DNA from: Schlesneria paludicola DSM 18645 | GTDB taxonomy: Bacteria > Planctomycetota > Planctomycetia > Planctomycetales > Planctomycetaceae | Assembly (NCBI RefSeq): GCF_000255655.1 | Contig: NZ_JH636435.1 | Location: 3,347,443-3,411,442 of the forward strand | DNA: 64,000 nucleotides | Reading direction: 5' to 3' | Shown here: piece by piece, positions 34,052-43,675 of the stretch | Layout: every line of letters begins with the position of its first letter | Position numbering within the stretch: position 1 is the stretch's first letter | Made by a program: the position numbers and the translations under genes | The notes under the pieces: generated by a model | Seen by the model: only the letters and a program-made list of their open reading frames with translations | Told to the model about the DNA's origin: nothing | The model's database searches: none

Positions 34052-34612
34052 TCAGTTCACCGTAGGTGCCGCACGACGAGCCTTCTTTCGATCGTTGTTA
34101 CCAACAAACTCGATCAAAGCCTTCCGTCCAGCGTCACCCAAACGGAACTCAGCAAGTCGAACGATCCGTGTATAACCGCCTTCGCGATCACGGAACCGTG
34201 GAGCCAAATCACTGAACAGGATCTTGACCGCTTCCTTGCTGCGAAGCGCTGCGAATGCGCGTCGGCGAAACGTCACCGCTGGTGCAATCGCCTTCGCCCA
34301 CTGTTGCCAGCGATCTGAATTGCGCCATTCGTTCCATTCGGCACTTCCACGAGCCGCTGCCGTCGCGAACTGCTCCGCAGCGTCCTGGTGCTTCAGCGCC
34401 TTCTTCCCCATCGTGATCAGCTTCTCAACGACCGGGCGAAGCTCTTTCGCCTTTTCGACCGTCGTGATAATCCGACCAGCTACCTTGATGGTGTTTGGCG
34501 CTGCCGTATCAGGCACCGCAGCACAAATCAGACTCGTCGCCATATTTCGAAACATCGAAGTGCGATGACTCTGATTTCGATTTAATTTTCGACCGCTTTT
34601 TCGATGTCGCAT
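34052..34612 (-). CDS. rplQ: 50S ribosomal protein L17 with internal insertion
   Basis: The 186-residue product starts [17 protein letters not shown] and carries the L17 features FRNMATSLI and later [15 protein letters not shown]. Bacterial L17 is usually about 115-130 residues. Here an extra ~45-residue segment (about residues 85-130, containing [20 protein letters not shown]) is inserted before the C-terminal part, and the tail is extended. Last gene of the cluster, 38 bases after rpoA and before the terminator. Confidence 0.95.
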   Translation of the reverse strand: MRHRKSGRKLNRNQSHRTSMFRNMATSLICAAVPDTAAPNTIKVAGRIITTVEKAKELRPVVEKLITMGKKALKHQDAAEQFATAAARGSAEWNEWRNSDRWQQWAKAIAPAVTFRRRAFAALRSKEAVKILFSDLAPRFRDREGGYTRIVRLAEFRLGDAGRKALIEFVGNNDRKKARRAAPTVN

Positions 34613-34650
34613 GATCTCTTCAAAACCATTTCAAAAGGTGATGTCGATCG

Positions 34651-35670
34651 TTACCGATCTCGCTGCTGCATCGACTGCGGCAGACGCATACCCAAACGCA
34701 AACCAATCGTCGCCAACCGTTCGCGAACTTCCTGCAGCGTTGTATCGCCGAAGTTTCGCACTTGCAGCAACTGATCGTCGGTTCGAATGACCAGGTCACG
34801 AACCGTATTAATACCTTCCGACTCAAGACAGTTCGTCGCCCGCACCGACAGATTCAACTCTGCCAGACTGCGCGACAACCGTTCTTCCAACTCGAGATCA
34901 ACAGGAGCGTATCCCGTGGATTCGTGCATGTTCCGCAAACCGCTGTCCGGGAATGTTTCCGGGCCAGGCTCCCGATACGTAATGATCGGATTCAAATGCT
35001 TTCGCAGGATCTTCGCCGCTTCAACCAGAGCGATTTCCGGCACGATCGTACCGTTCGTCCAGATCTCCAGAATCAACCGATCGTAGTTCGTTCGCTGACC
35101 GACGCGCGTTTCTTCGATCTTGTACCGCACCCGGGTAATTGGCGAAAAGATCGAGTCGATCGGAATCACACCGACTTCATTCTGATGATCAGGCTGCTCA
35201 GAAACGGGCAGATATCCACGCCCATTCTCAACCAGGACTTCGACGTGCAACGACACATCGTCGGTCATCGTCGCGATCACCAAATCCTTATTATAAATCT
35301 CGACCTGATCGTCGACCACGATGTCACCAGCGGTCACAACACCCCGCTCATGACGTTCGATTCGCAACGTCTTCGAAATCGGGCTGTGATTCTTCACCAC
35401 AACCGACTTCAGGTTCAAGCAGATGTCCGTCACGTCTTCAACGATGCCCGGAATCGTCGTGAATTCGTGCTGCACACCCTGAATCTTGATTCGGGTGACT
35501 GCACTTCCTTCCAGACTGGACAACAGAATCCGTCGCAAGCTGTTGCCGATTGTCGCACCAAACCCACGCTCGAACGGTTCGATCACGAACTTTCCGTACG
35601 TGTCGGTCAGGGTTTCTTTCTCGGTGATGACCCGATTCGGCAATTCAAGGCCGCGCCATCGTATTCTCAT
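34651..35670 (-). CDS. rpoA: RNA polymerase alpha subunit
   Basis: The 339-residue product has the N-terminal assembly domain ([20 protein letters not shown]; about 1-235) and the C-terminal DNA/activator-binding domain (about 265-325, with [20 protein letters not shown] and the hairpin [13 protein letters not shown]). The length is normal. GGTGAG precedes the ATG. It sits between rpsK and rplQ; rpsD, which often lies between rpsK and rpoA, is missing. Confidence 0.98.
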   Translation of the reverse strand: MRIRWRGLELPNRVITEKETLTDTYGKFVIEPFERGFGATIGNSLRRILLSSLEGSAVTRIKIQGVQHEFTTIPGIVEDVTDICLNLKSVVVKNHSPISKTLRIERHERGVVTAGDIVVDDQVEIYNKDLVIATMTDDVSLHVEVLVENGRGYLPVSEQPDHQNEVGVIPIDSIFSPITRVRYKIEETRVGQRTNYDRLILEIWTNGTIVPEIALVEAAKILRKHLNPIITYREPGPETFPDSGLRNMHESTGYAPVDLELEERLSRSLAELNLSVRATNCLESEGINTVRDLVIRTDDQLLQVRNFGDTTLQEVRERLATIGLRLGMRLPQSMQQRDR

Positions 35671-35726
35671 TGATCGCTCACCTAAAACGTCAAAAACTCA
35701 AACACATCGACCCGAACCGACTGCGA

Positions 35727-36107
35727 TCAAACGCGTCGCTTCTTCCGTGGTCGACAACCATTATGCGGAATTGGTGTGATATCCTCAATCGACCGGACCA
35801 CAACGCCCGAAGTCTGCAGCCCGGTGATTGCGCTTTCGCGACCGGAGCCGGGGCCCTTGACCTGGACTTCCATCTCCTTCATGCCGAACTTCGCGGCACG
35901 CTCCGAACACGTTTCTGCGGCTCGCTGAGCGGCAAACGGCGTGCTCTTTCGGCTGCCTTTGAACCCGACGGTTCCCGCCGAGGCCCAACACAGCACGTCG
36001 CCGTTCACGTCAGTGATCGTGACAATCGTGTTGTTGAAGGTCGCTTGGATATGGGCGATGCCTCGGGTGATATTTCGGCGAATCTTGCGTTTTTTGACTT
36101 TGGCCAT
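35727..36107 (-). CDS. rpsK: 30S ribosomal protein S11
   Basis: The 126-residue product starts [20 protein letters not shown], with [13 protein letters not shown] and the C-terminal [20 protein letters not shown]. This is standard S11, part of the small-subunit platform. Start ATG 36107 follows the family; an upstream in-frame start at 36131 adds 8 residues without support. Confidence 0.98.
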   Translation of the reverse strand: MAKVKKRKIRRNITRGIAHIQATFNNTIVTITDVNGDVLCWASAGTVGFKGSRKSTPFAAQRAAETCSERAAKFGMKEMEVQVKGPGSGRESAITGLQTSGVVVRSIEDITPIPHNGCRPRKKRRV

Positions 36108-36289
36108 GACGAAACCTGCTGTCCAATCCACTCCAAGCGACGGCGATCAACATTGACCGCAACTCGCCGCTCATCCTGATTTCTTACCACAAACCGAGTA
36201 TCAGCTTCGCGACTGACGACTGCCATAGACCACAAAGTCATGCAGGGTTCGCCACGGGCTACCCAGAGGAAAGCATACCAATCTTTCGA

Positions 36290-36676
36290 TCAGTGCTTCA
36301 TATCCTTGACGCCCTTCTTACCGGCCACCGTCTTCTTCACACCCTTGCGAGTACGAGCATTCGTGCGTGTCCGCTGCCCGCGGACCGGCAGATTTCGGCG
36401 ATGCCGCATTCCGCGATAACACTGAATGTCCCGCAATCGCGCGATGTTCTGCTGAATCGAGCGTCGCAATTGTCCTTCGACAAGGTAATCCTTGTCGAGC
36501 AGCGTCGTGATGCGTGACACCGCTTCATCAGTGAGGGACGACGCCTTCAAAAACGGATCGATTCCCAATCGGAAACACAACTCCGCCGCGACCCAATCAC
36601 CGATGCCGTAGATGTATTGCAACGCCACCACGACATGCTTGTCGCCCGGCAAATCCACACCTTGAATACGCGGCAT
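36290..36676 (-). CDS. rpsM: 30S ribosomal protein S13
   Basis: The 128-residue product reads MPRIQGVDLPGDKHVVVALQ at the start and LPVRGQRTRTNARTRKG near the end, the S13 signature. It binds the head of the 30S subunit and contacts tRNA. A 182-base gap separates it from rpsK, longer than its neighbours' gaps; no gene or strong hairpin is seen in it. Confidence 0.98.
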   Translation of the reverse strand: MPRIQGVDLPGDKHVVVALQYIYGIGDWVAAELCFRLGIDPFLKASSLTDEAVSRITTLLDKDYLVEGQLRRSIQQNIARLRDIQCYRGMRHRRNLPVRGQRTRTNARTRKGVKKTVAGKKGVKDMKH

Positions 36677-36722
36677 ATCAACCCACTCACTACGAAAATC
36701 AAGTTACCGAAACTGTGAACGA

Positions 36723-36839
36723 TCAACCCTGCCGTTGTTTGTGGCGAGGATTTGTCGAGCAAATAATGTACACGCGACCTTTGCGACGCACGACTTTGCA
36801 GCCTTCGCAAATCAGCTTCACGCTAGAACGAACCTTCAT
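36723..36839 (-). CDS. rpmJ: 50S ribosomal protein L36 (zinc type)
   Basis: This 38-residue product was read directly from the reverse strand: [20 protein letters not shown], then [18 protein letters not shown]. The metal ligands C11, C14, C27 and H33 are all present. It lies between secY and rpsM, its usual place. infA, often next to it, is not seen. Confidence 0.97.
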   Translation of the reverse strand: MKVRSSVKLICEGCKVVRRKGRVYIICSTNPRHKQRQG

Positions 36840-36845
36840 TGCCAA

Positions 36846-38210
36846 TCACTCCTGCACATCCAGCAACCCACGCTGCTGACGAGCCACCAGATAGCTGTCG
36901 ATCTTGTGAATCAAGTCGATCGCCACCGAAACACAAATCAACAAACCAGTTCCACCGTAGAAGCTGGAAACCGTGTAATCGAGATTCAATAGCCCCGACA
37001 CAACCGTCGGAATCACCGCCACCAACGACAGGAACGCAGCACCCACGTAAGTTACGCGAGTCATCACACGCTCCAAATAACTGGCCGTTCGATCGCCGGG
37101 ACGATACCCCGGAATAAAACTGCCATAATCCTTCAACTGCGACGCCATTTCGGTCGGATTAAAAATAATCGCCGTCCAGAAATAGCAGAAGAAGAAGATC
37201 AGCATAACATAGCAGGCGTTGTACAAGAAGCCACCGTGGTTCGCGAAAGCGTTCTCCAACTTTTGGAAGATCACCCCGAGACCCATGAAATCGATATTTA
37301 ACGCGGCCAATTGCTTAAACGCCAACCAGGGAAACATCAGCAAACTCGATGCGAAAATGATCGGCATCACACCCGAAGCATTCAATCGCAACGGCAAGCT
37401 CTCTGTTCTTCCCCCATAAACTTTATTGCCGCGAACGTGCTTCGCACTCTGCACCGGAATTCGTCGCTGGGCTTGCGTAATGAGCACGACCCACCAGACC
37501 ACTCCGAAGAATACCGCCACCAACACGATCAGCCTGTCGATACCCGTCTGACTCCCCAGCGCAATCCCGTTCGTCATGGCAGGGCCGACCAGATTTCCAA
37601 GAGCCGTCGGCAGGCGGGACAAAATCCCCGCCATGATCAGAAGACTCACTCCGTTACCAACACCATATTCGTCAATCTGCTCACCAATCCACATCAACAG
37701 CACGCTGCCGGTGGTCATGGTCACAACGCAGACAAGTCGCATATACCAATCATCGAATTCTTTTAAAATGATCCGATTGTCGCCATCAGACCCCGCCAGA
37801 ACCGAGATCCAAAAATAACTCTGAAAGAAACAAATCACGACGGTCGCATAACGCGTCCATTCATTGATCTTCTTCCGTCCGGCTTCACCTTCTTTTTGCA
37901 GCTTCTCGAGCGGCGGATAGACGGTGCCCAGCAATTGGAAAATAATCGAAGCCGAAATGTACGGCATGATCCCCAGCCCGAAGATGGTCATTTGTCCAAT
38001 GTTCGACGCTGAAAACAGCGACAGCATGTTCATCACATGTGCCACTCCGCTATCACCGCGCCGCTTCAGACTATCCGCCAGCGCCCCTTGATCCACAAAT
38101 GGTAAAGTAATCAAGAAGCCAAGCCGATAGACCGCCAGCAACACGAGTGTCAGCGCAATCCGGTTCCGCAATTCGGGAATCGATAATACGTTGCGGATGT
38201 GCTTAAGCAT
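36846..38210 (-). CDS. secY: Protein translocase subunit SecY
   Basis: The 454-residue, ten-helix membrane protein starts MLKHIRNVLSIPELRNRIAL. It has the plug region and LGIMPYISASIIFQLLGTVY near residue 80. EAGRKKINEWTRYATV is the cytosolic loop, and NPTEMASQLKDYGSFIPGYR leads into RPGDRTASYLERVMTR. It forms the Sec channel with SecE (encoded at 63272) and SecG. It lies 282 bases after rplO; neither adk nor map follows, rpmJ coming directly after. Confidence 0.98.
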   Translation of the reverse strand: MLKHIRNVLSIPELRNRIALTLVLLAVYRLGFLITLPFVDQGALADSLKRRGDSGVAHVMNMLSLFSASNIGQMTIFGLGIMPYISASIIFQLLGTVYPPLEKLQKEGEAGRKKINEWTRYATVVICFFQSYFWISVLAGSDGDNRIILKEFDDWYMRLVCVVTMTTGSVLLMWIGEQIDEYGVGNGVSLLIMAGILSRLPTALGNLVGPAMTNGIALGSQTGIDRLIVLVAVFFGVVWWVVLITQAQRRIPVQSAKHVRGNKVYGGRTESLPLRLNASGVMPIIFASSLLMFPWLAFKQLAALNIDFMGLGVIFQKLENAFANHGGFLYNACYVMLIFFFCYFWTAIIFNPTEMASQLKDYGSFIPGYRPGDRTASYLERVMTRVTYVGAAFLSLVAVIPTVVSGLLNLDYTVSSFYGGTGLLICVSVAIDLIHKIDSYLVARQQRGLLDVQE

Positions 38211-38492
38211 GTTCCTGACTGCTCCGCAAAACCAAAGGTCTCATCCCTGGCCGCCACTCGATCGCGAAAACTCGCGCGACAGACACCACGACGCCAAACT
38301 CTACGATTGTTTGAAGGGTCGCCTAAACGGCCTGCTTACAGCAAACGCCGCCAGTAGCATTCCATCAATCAGATTACCATCACAAAACAGAACAAGACCA
38401 GCAGCGTCGCAACGAACCGGCCTTGCCTCTTAAACTGCCCGAGCCATCCCTTACGATCTGGATCGTAAGGCCTACCCGTCCAAGCAGCGTTA
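38211..38492. other. Gap between secY and rplO with a palindrome
   Basis: It contains CCTTACGATC (38449-38458) and its complement at 38461-38470. No gene is credible. The gap is wider than most in the cluster, so an internal promoter or processing site is possible. Confidence 0.4.
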
Positions 38493-38960
38493 CTACTGAG
38501 CGACCGCTTCACCAAGCCCAACCCGAATTGCCTGGCCACCCTTCGCCACAATCGCTTCTTCAGCTGATCGTGAGAAATGGTTCGCGTGCACTGTCAACTT
38601 CTTTGTCAGCTCGCCATCGCCAAGAATTCGGACACTGATCTTGCCGTTCGACGCGAGCCCATGCTTGCGGAGCGCCACAAGATCCACAACCGAACCGGCT
38701 TCGAACGCCGCTTCCAAATCCTTCAGATTGATTTCCGCAGCCGTCTGCGCAAATTGGCGGTTCGAAAAACCTCGCTTGGCCACGCGCCGAATCAACGGCA
38801 TCTGGCCCCCTTCGAAACCAACTCGATTCTTGTGGCCAGACCGGCTACCAGCACCCTTGTGCCCGCGTCCCGAAGTCTTACCGTGCCCCGAACCAATACC
38901 GCGACCAACTCGCTTGCGTTGTCGTCGTGGGGTTTGAAGCCCCAAATCGTGAATCATCAT
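38493..38960 (-). CDS. rplO: 50S ribosomal protein L15
   Basis: The ~155-residue product starts MMIHDLGLQTPRRQRKRVGR, followed by GSGHGKTSGRGHKGAGSRSG and FEGGQMPLIRRVAKRGFSNR. ATG 38960 (or 38957) follows AAGAGGGG. The rpsE stop is one base upstream. No rpmD (L30) lies between rpsE and this gene, unlike most bacteria. Confidence 0.97.
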   Translation of the reverse strand: MMIHDLGLQTPRRQRKRVGRGIGSGHGKTSGRGHKGAGSRSGHKNRVGFEGGQMPLIRRVAKRGFSNRQFAQTAAEINLKDLEAAFEAGSVVDLVALRKHGLASNGKISVRILGDGELTKKLTVHANHFSRSAEEAIVAKGGQAIRVGLGEAVAQ

Positions 38961-38961
38961 A

Positions 38962-39444
38962 CTAGACACCCACCCCTCTTAACCGGGCGATCTCTTCTCG
39001 GCTGCGCAATTGCGTCAACGCGTCGAAGGCCGCTTTCACCACATTGATGGGATTGCTGGAACCACGAGTTTTGGTCAGCACGTCTGTCAGTCCAAGCGAT
39101 TCCGCCACTGCACGCACGCACGCGCCGGCAATAATCCCCGTTCCGGGATTCGCGGGCATCAGCATGACCTGGCTGGAACCATAACGGCCAACCACTTGGT
39201 GTGGGATCGAGTTCTTCGTCAGCGGACAACGAATCATGTTGCGGTTAGCGGCCTTCACGGCCTTTTCCACAGCAAGCGGAACTTCGATCGCCTTGCCGTA
39301 TCCGTAGCCAACGCGTCCCTGGCCATCGCCTACGACGACCAAAGCGGTGAAGCTAAATCGACGTCCACCCTTCACCACGCAAGCACATCGTCGAATCTGA
39401 ACGACGCGTTCCGGGGATTCTGAATTCGTTTGTTCGCCGGCCAC
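38962..39444 (-). CDS. rpsE: 30S ribosomal protein S5
   Basis: The ~160-residue product has the S5 motifs VVQIRRCACVVKGGRRFSFT, then ALVVVGDGQGRVGYGYGKA and GTGIIAGACVRAVAESLGL. The start is set at GTG 39444 because GGAG ends directly against ATG 39453, leaving no spacing, but lies nine bases before the GTG. S5 sits at the mRNA entry channel. Confidence 0.96.
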   Translation of the reverse strand: MAGEQTNSESPERVVQIRRCACVVKGGRRFSFTALVVVGDGQGRVGYGYGKAIEVPLAVEKAVKAANRNMIRCPLTKNSIPHQVVGRYGSSQVMLMPANPGTGIIAGACVRAVAESLGLTDVLTKTRGSSNPINVVKAAFDALTQLRSREEIARLRGVGV

Positions 39445-39505
39445 TATTACCATCTCCTGCCACTGGGCTGAATTCGCCAGGACATTCAGTCAGAACTTTA
39501 AAACC

Positions 39506-39871
39506 CTAGAATTCCAAGCCTGCAGCGCGGGCTGCTTCAGCCAATTTGGCCAGCCGACCGTGATAGCGGTAAGGCCCCCGATCGTAAGACACTTCCTTGA
39601 TCCCGCGTGCCAGAGCCCGTGACGCGATCTCGCGACCAATCAGCTCCGCACCGGTGCAATTGCCACCGCTGCCAGGTTTCCCTCGCAGTGACTCTTCCAA
39701 AGTCGACGCCGAAGCGAGCGTCACGCCAGCTGCATCATCAATGACTTGCGCATAGATGTGCTTGCCACTGCGGAACACCGACAATCGCGGTCGACCAGCG
39801 GACTTCAGAGCGTTTCGCACGCGGAATTGCCGACGCTGCTTTTGCGTGGCAATGATTTCTTGGCTTTTCAT
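39506..39871 (-). CDS. rplR: 50S ribosomal protein L18
   Basis: The 121-residue product starts [20 protein letters not shown], then [20 protein letters not shown], and ends [20 protein letters not shown]. It binds 5S rRNA with L5. The length and the order (rplF-rplR-rpsE) are standard. Confidence 0.98.
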   Translation of the reverse strand: MKSQEIIATQKQRRQFRVRNALKSAGRPRLSVFRSGKHIYAQVIDDAAGVTLASASTLEESLRGKPGSGGNCTGAELIGREIASRALARGIKEVSYDRGPYRYHGRLAKLAEAARAAGLEF

Positions 39872-39918
39872 GACGACCTTACCAGTTCCCGAGACCCGGG
39901 CGGTTCCTACGAACTCAA

Positions 39919-40461
39919 TTAGCTACCGAATGCCTTACCAGCCTTACGTCGAACTCGTTCGCCCGCGTACCGAATTCCCTTACCTTTGTATGGCTCAGGT
40001 GGTCGCACTGCACGGATGTTCGCAGCGAACTGTCCCGCGGCATGCTTATCAGCACTCTTGACGGAGATGTGCGTATTGTCTGGAAGCTCGCACAACACAC
40101 CCTCCGGAACCTTCAGGTCCACGCTGTGAGCGAATCCGACCTGCAGCGACAGCACACCAGACTTCAATGCCGCCTGGTAACCGACGCCGACGATCTCAAG
40201 CTTCACTTCCCACGGCGTCACGAGCCCCACAACCATGTTCGACAACAGGCTGCGCGTCAAGCCATGCAACGCCCGGCTGTCGCGACCGTCATCGGCTCGA
40301 CCAACGATGACGGTATTTCCGTCCTCGATGGTGACCTGAATGCGGTCGTCAACCGACAGGGTCATTGTGCGGTTGCCTTTCGATACCGTGGCGACTCCGT
40401 CTTTAAAGCCGAAGTTCACGCCCTGAGGAATCGGGATCGGCTTCTTTCCTATACGGGACAT
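39919..40461 (-). CDS. rplF: 50S ribosomal protein L6
   Basis: The 180-residue product starts [20 protein letters not shown] and ends with [20 protein letters not shown]. Both L6 repeats are present, and the C-terminal GKGIRYAGE loop contacts 23S rRNA near the sarcin-ricin loop. Confidence 0.98.
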   Translation of the reverse strand: MSRIGKKPIPIPQGVNFGFKDGVATVSKGNRTMTLSVDDRIQVTIEDGNTVIVGRADDGRDSRALHGLTRSLLSNMVVGLVTPWEVKLEIVGVGYQAALKSGVLSLQVGFAHSVDLKVPEGVLCELPDNTHISVKSADKHAAGQFAANIRAVRPPEPYKGKGIRYAGERVRRKAGKAFGS

Positions 40462-40490
40462 TCTCGGTTCTCAACTAAAACGCAGACGTT

Positions 40491-40880
40491 CTACCACAAC
40501 ACAAACAAGACTTCGCCGCCAACTCGCATCTGTCGCGCTTCGCGACTGCTCACGATCCCGCGATTGGTTGAGACGATACACACGCCCAAACCCTGCAGAA
40601 CCTGAGGAAGCTCTTCCACCGCCGAATACACGCGGCAACCAGGTCGGCTGACGCGTCGCAGGTGACGCACCACCGAACCGCCGTCCGCAGCATATTTCAA
40701 CGCCACTCGCAAAATGCGAGGGGCATCCGCTGGAGCTTCATAGCTCCAGATATATCCTTCTCGTGCCACCGCGTCCAAAATGGAGCGATTCAGCTTGGAA
40801 TTCAGCACATCCACATACGCGCTTTCGTTGCGAATCGCGTTGCGGATCCGTGTGATCATGTCCGAAACACCATCAGCCAT
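40491..40880 (-). CDS. rpsH: 30S ribosomal protein S8
   Basis: The 129-residue product starts MADGVSDMITRIRNAIRNES and ends GIVSSREARQMRVGGEVLFV. ATG 40880 is preferred over the in-frame 40907, which would overlap rpsN. S8 is a primary 16S rRNA binder; in enterobacteria it autoregulates the spc operon, but that was not checked here. Confidence 0.97.
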   Translation of the reverse strand: MADGVSDMITRIRNAIRNESAYVDVLNSKLNRSILDAVAREGYIWSYEAPADAPRILRVALKYAADGGSVVRHLRRVSRPGCRVYSAVEELPQVLQGLGVCIVSTNRGIVSSREARQMRVGGEVLFVLW

Positions 40881-40884
40881 TGCG

Positions 40885-41070
40885 TCACCAGCTCGCCTTC
40901 TTGACACCCGGAATCATGCCGTCCAGGGACAGGTTCCGAAAACAGATACGACACAATTTGAATTTCCGATACACGGCACGTGATCGACCGCACAACTGGC
41001 AGCGATGCTCGATGCGTGAACTGAACTTCGGTTTCTTATTCGCCTTAACCACATGTGCGGTCGTTGCCAT
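40885..41070 (-). CDS. rpsN: 30S ribosomal protein S14, zinc-binding type
   Basis: The 61-residue short form has two CxxC pairs (CQLCGR and CRICFR), with [10 protein letters not shown] between them and [16 protein letters not shown] at the end. This is the zinc-containing (type Z) S14, not the longer zinc-free paralogue. It ends four bases before rpsH. Confidence 0.98.
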   Translation of the reverse strand: MATTAHVVKANKKPKFSSRIEHRCQLCGRSRAVYRKFKLCRICFRNLSLDGMIPGVKKASW

Positions 41071-41187
41071 TTGATTCCCTCGCCGACACCGAACTTGGCC
41101 TGCTTCCAGACCGCTCGAACGTCTTCACGCCTCTCTCGAAAAACTCACGCCTCATTGTCATTCGCGACAGCGAGTCGACGCCGCATG

Positions 41188-41739
41188 TCAGATCGCTTGA
41201 TCTTTCACGAACGGAATCCCGATCTCTCGCAGCAATTGCAGCGCCTCGGCATCATCACCGGCCGACGTGACAATCGCAATGTTCATCCCTTGAACGTACG
41301 TCACCTTGTCCGGATCGATTTCCGGAAACACGGTTTGTTCATTCAAACCCATGCTGAAGTTACCGTTGCCGTCGAATCCCGTCGATCGAACCCCACGAAA
41401 GTCGCGCACTCGCGGCAACGCTAGGGTAATCAAACGGTCAAGGAAATCATACATTCGAGCGCCACGCAGCGTGACCTTGCAGCCGACGTCCACGTTTTCA
41501 CGCAGTCGGAATCCCGACACGGCGCGTCGTGACTTCGTGACCTGTGGCTTCTGCCCGACGATCGTTCGCAGGTGGTCAACCGCTTCTTCAATTCGCTTGC
41601 GATCTGCCAGCGCCTTACCCAGGCCCATGCTGACCACAACCTTCAGAATGCGCGGGATCGAATGCACGTTCTCTCGACCAAGCGATTGCTTGAGAGTCGG
41701 CAGCACCTTCGTCTTATACTTATCCAACAGCCGTGACAT
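41188..41739 (-). CDS. rplE: 50S ribosomal protein L5
   Basis: The 183-residue product starts MSRLLDKYKTKVLPTLKQSL, then IPRILKVVVSMGLGKALADR and SRRAVSGFRLRENVDVGCKV. It contains the L5 5S-rRNA contact and P-site loop region. The length is normal. Confidence 0.98.
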   Translation of the reverse strand: MSRLLDKYKTKVLPTLKQSLGRENVHSIPRILKVVVSMGLGKALADRKRIEEAVDHLRTIVGQKPQVTKSRRAVSGFRLRENVDVGCKVTLRGARMYDFLDRLITLALPRVRDFRGVRSTGFDGNGNFSMGLNEQTVFPEIDPDKVTYVQGMNIAIVTSAGDDAEALQLLREIGIPFVKDQAI

Positions 41740-41770
41740 ATTCTTACCCGTACCTGGTTTCTACTGGTGT

Positions 41771-42112
41771 CTAGGCGCCCGCCTTTTGACGACCGATGAC
41801 CCCGAGCGAAGCCTTGCATTTCTTGCAATATCGCTCACGCGTCGTTTCGCTAACCCGCGTTCCGACGCGAACACCCTTGTTACACTGACTGCAGAAGAAC
41901 ATCGCGTTCGAGGCCGAGATCGGCAGCTCACGCGAAAGTCGACCGCCTTGAGGGCTGCTTGGGTGTCCTCGCTTCACATGCTTGTAAACGCGATTCACAC
42001 CTTCGATCAGCAACCGTTCGCCGCCATCCAGAACTCGCAAGACCTTTCTTGCGACATGGCTTGCGTCGTCACCGGCCACGACCACAACTAAATCACCTTT
42101 TCGCACGCGCAT
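41771..42112 (-). CDS. rplX: 50S ribosomal protein L24 with zinc-ribbon Cys pairs
   Basis: The ~113-residue product starts MRVRKGDLVVVVAGDDASHV (KOW motif), with VNRVYKHVKRGHPSSPQGG and a C-terminal FCSQCNKGVRVG...YCKKCKAS zinc ribbon. ATG 42112 has GTGAG nine to ten bases upstream; ATG 42121 and GTG 42127 are in-frame alternatives. Confidence 0.95.
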   Translation of the reverse strand: MRVRKGDLVVVVAGDDASHVARKVLRVLDGGERLLIEGVNRVYKHVKRGHPSSPQGGRLSRELPISASNAMFFCSQCNKGVRVGTRVSETTRERYCKKCKASLGVIGRQKAGA

Positions 42113-42136
42113 GATGCCCATTCTCACTTAAGCTGA

Positions 42137-42502
42137 TCAGACGACTTCCGCAGCCAAACTGATAATTTTCATAAACCGTCGATCACGCAACTCACGGGCA
42201 ACCGCACCGAAAATACGCGTTCCACGGGGATTATTGTCGTTGTCAACAAGCACGATTGCGTTCGCATCAAACCGGATGTAACTACCATCCGCGCGGCGGT
42301 AAGGCTGGCGTGTACGAACCACGACGCCTTTTACCACGGCCTTGTGCTGGACGCCACCGTTTGGCAGAGACTTCTGCACTGCGACGACGACGATATCGCC
42401 CAATCCTGCGTAGCGTCGATTCGACCCCAACACCTTAATACAGCGAGCCGTCTTGGCTCCGGTGTTGTCGGCCACATTGACCATTGTCTGCATCTGGATC
42501 AT
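42137..42502 (-). CDS. rplN: 50S ribosomal protein L14
   Basis: The 121-residue product starts [20 protein letters not shown], with [20 protein letters not shown] and [20 protein letters not shown]. It is fully typical. Confidence 0.98.
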   Translation of the reverse strand: MIQMQTMVNVADNTGAKTARCIKVLGSNRRYAGLGDIVVVAVQKSLPNGGVQHKAVVKGVVVRTRQPYRRADGSYIRFDANAIVLVDNDNNPRGTRIFGAVARELRDRRFMKIISLAAEVV

Positions 42503-42527
42503 TTAAGCCACCGCGCTCCTGGGCAAA

Positions 42528-42797
42528 TCACTGAACTGGTTCTGTCGCAACGGGACGATTGGCAGCCGTGACGACACTCACCACGCACCAGCGCTTCAAC
42601 CGTGACATCGGACGACTTTCGACGATCTCGACGACGTCGCCGATCTTCGAAACATTGTTTTCATCATGAGCATGGCAGACCGTCGTGCCGGAAACGGTCT
42701 TTTGATACTTGGCGTGCCGGTAAACACGTCGCACTTCCACTCGCCGCGTCTTATCGCAACGATCTGAAGCCACTACCCCAACAAGTCGCCTTCTCAT
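42528..42797 (-). CDS. rpsQ: 30S ribosomal protein S17
   Basis: The 89-residue product starts MRRRLVGVVASDRCDKTRRV, then CHAHDENNVSKIGDVVEIVE and SRPMSRLKRWCVVSVV. These are the S17 OB-fold motifs. A ~83-base gap precedes it. Confidence 0.97.
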   Translation of the reverse strand: MRRRLVGVVASDRCDKTRRVEVRRVYRHAKYQKTVSGTTVCHAHDENNVSKIGDVVEIVESRPMSRLKRWCVVSVVTAANRPVATEPVQ

Positions 42798-42880
42798 ACA
42801 TCAATTCCTGCCAGCCGCCGGATACCCAACACATACTCTCGTGATCACGCACTGCCACAGTGAGTGACCTGCCTTATGCC

Positions 42881-43093
42881 TTACTTCGCGGCCGCTTCGG
42901 CACCGCGCTTTTTCTCACCGATGACGGTCGCGATCCGGGCAATCTGTCGACGCAGATCGGATCGTTTGTTCGCCTTGGCTTTCGCATCATCATGCGAACC
43001 AAACCGATAACCGAACTCTTCCTTGGCACAATCAAGCGCCAGGCTCTCCAGTTGCTCTACCGCCATCTGTCGCAAATCATCGGATCGATGCAC
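42881..43093 (-). CDS. rpmC: 50S ribosomal protein L29
   Basis: The 70-residue helical hairpin protein reads DDLRQMAVEQLESLALDCAK, then KRSDLRRQIARIATVIGEKK. The start is GTG 43093 with GAGGTGA five bases upstream. It carries a short insert (GYRFGSHDDAKAKAN) in the turn. It lies between rplP and rpsQ, as is usual. Confidence 0.93.
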   Translation of the reverse strand: MHRSDDLRQMAVEQLESLALDCAKEEFGYRFGSHDDAKAKANKRSDLRRQIARIATVIGEKKRGAEAAAK

Positions 43094-43261
43094 AAAATCA
43101 CCTCTGTCCTTGTCACAATGGCCGCGAACGTGTTTCGACCGACAAACTGTCTTTACCCGTCACAATGACGCTCGCCGACCTTTTCTGTCCAGCCAAGGGG
43201 TCCTTTTGCGAAGCCGGAACCCGACCCCGCGAACCTCACGCCCGATCCACGCGTCAAACTA

Positions 43262-43675
43262 TCAGACGTGTCGACCGACCATCCGCACCCGGACAGGAAG
43301 CTTATACGCCACGCGAGCAAAACATTCACGCGCTGCGGCCTGGGAAACCCCAGCCAATTCAAACAGAACCTTCCCGGGACGAACAACCGCAACCCAGTGG
43401 TCGGGCTCACCCTTACCGGTACCCATTCGCGTTTCCAGCGGACGGGCCGTCATAGGCTTGTTCGGGAAAATCCGAATATACAACTTACCTTCACCGCGAA
43501 CATACTGCGTGGCGGCCACGCGGCAGGCTTCAATGGTATTACCGCGAATGTGTCCCGCATCCATCGTCTGCAGACCCCATTCTCCGAAGGCCACTGTGGC
43601 CCCTCGGGTGGCATTACCTTTTACGCGCCCTCTTTGCTCTTTGCGATGCTTGACCCGCTTGGGCATGAGAGCCAT
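43262..43675 (-). CDS. rplP: 50S ribosomal protein L16
   Basis: The 137-residue product starts MALMPKRVKHRKEQRGRVKG, with YVRGEGKLYIRIFPNKPMTA and RMGTGKGEPDHWVAVVRPGK. The ribosome binding site GAGGAGGTG is itself part of the rpsC coding sequence, and the two genes overlap by 62 bases, so translation is likely coupled. Confidence 0.98.
   Translation of the reverse strand: MALMPKRVKHRKEQRGRVKGNATRGATVAFGEWGLQTMDAGHIRGNTIEACRVAATQYVRGEGKLYIRIFPNKPMTARPLETRMGTGKGEPDHWVAVVRPGKVLFELAGVSQAAARECFARVAYKLPVRVRMVGRHV

Noticed and set aside
38369-38551. 60-residue leftward frame with a hydrophobic tail between rplO and secY
   Set aside because: Overlaps the rplO 3' end by 59 bases, lacks a Shine-Dalgarno site and resembles no known gene; rpmD and adk were specifically looked for and not found.
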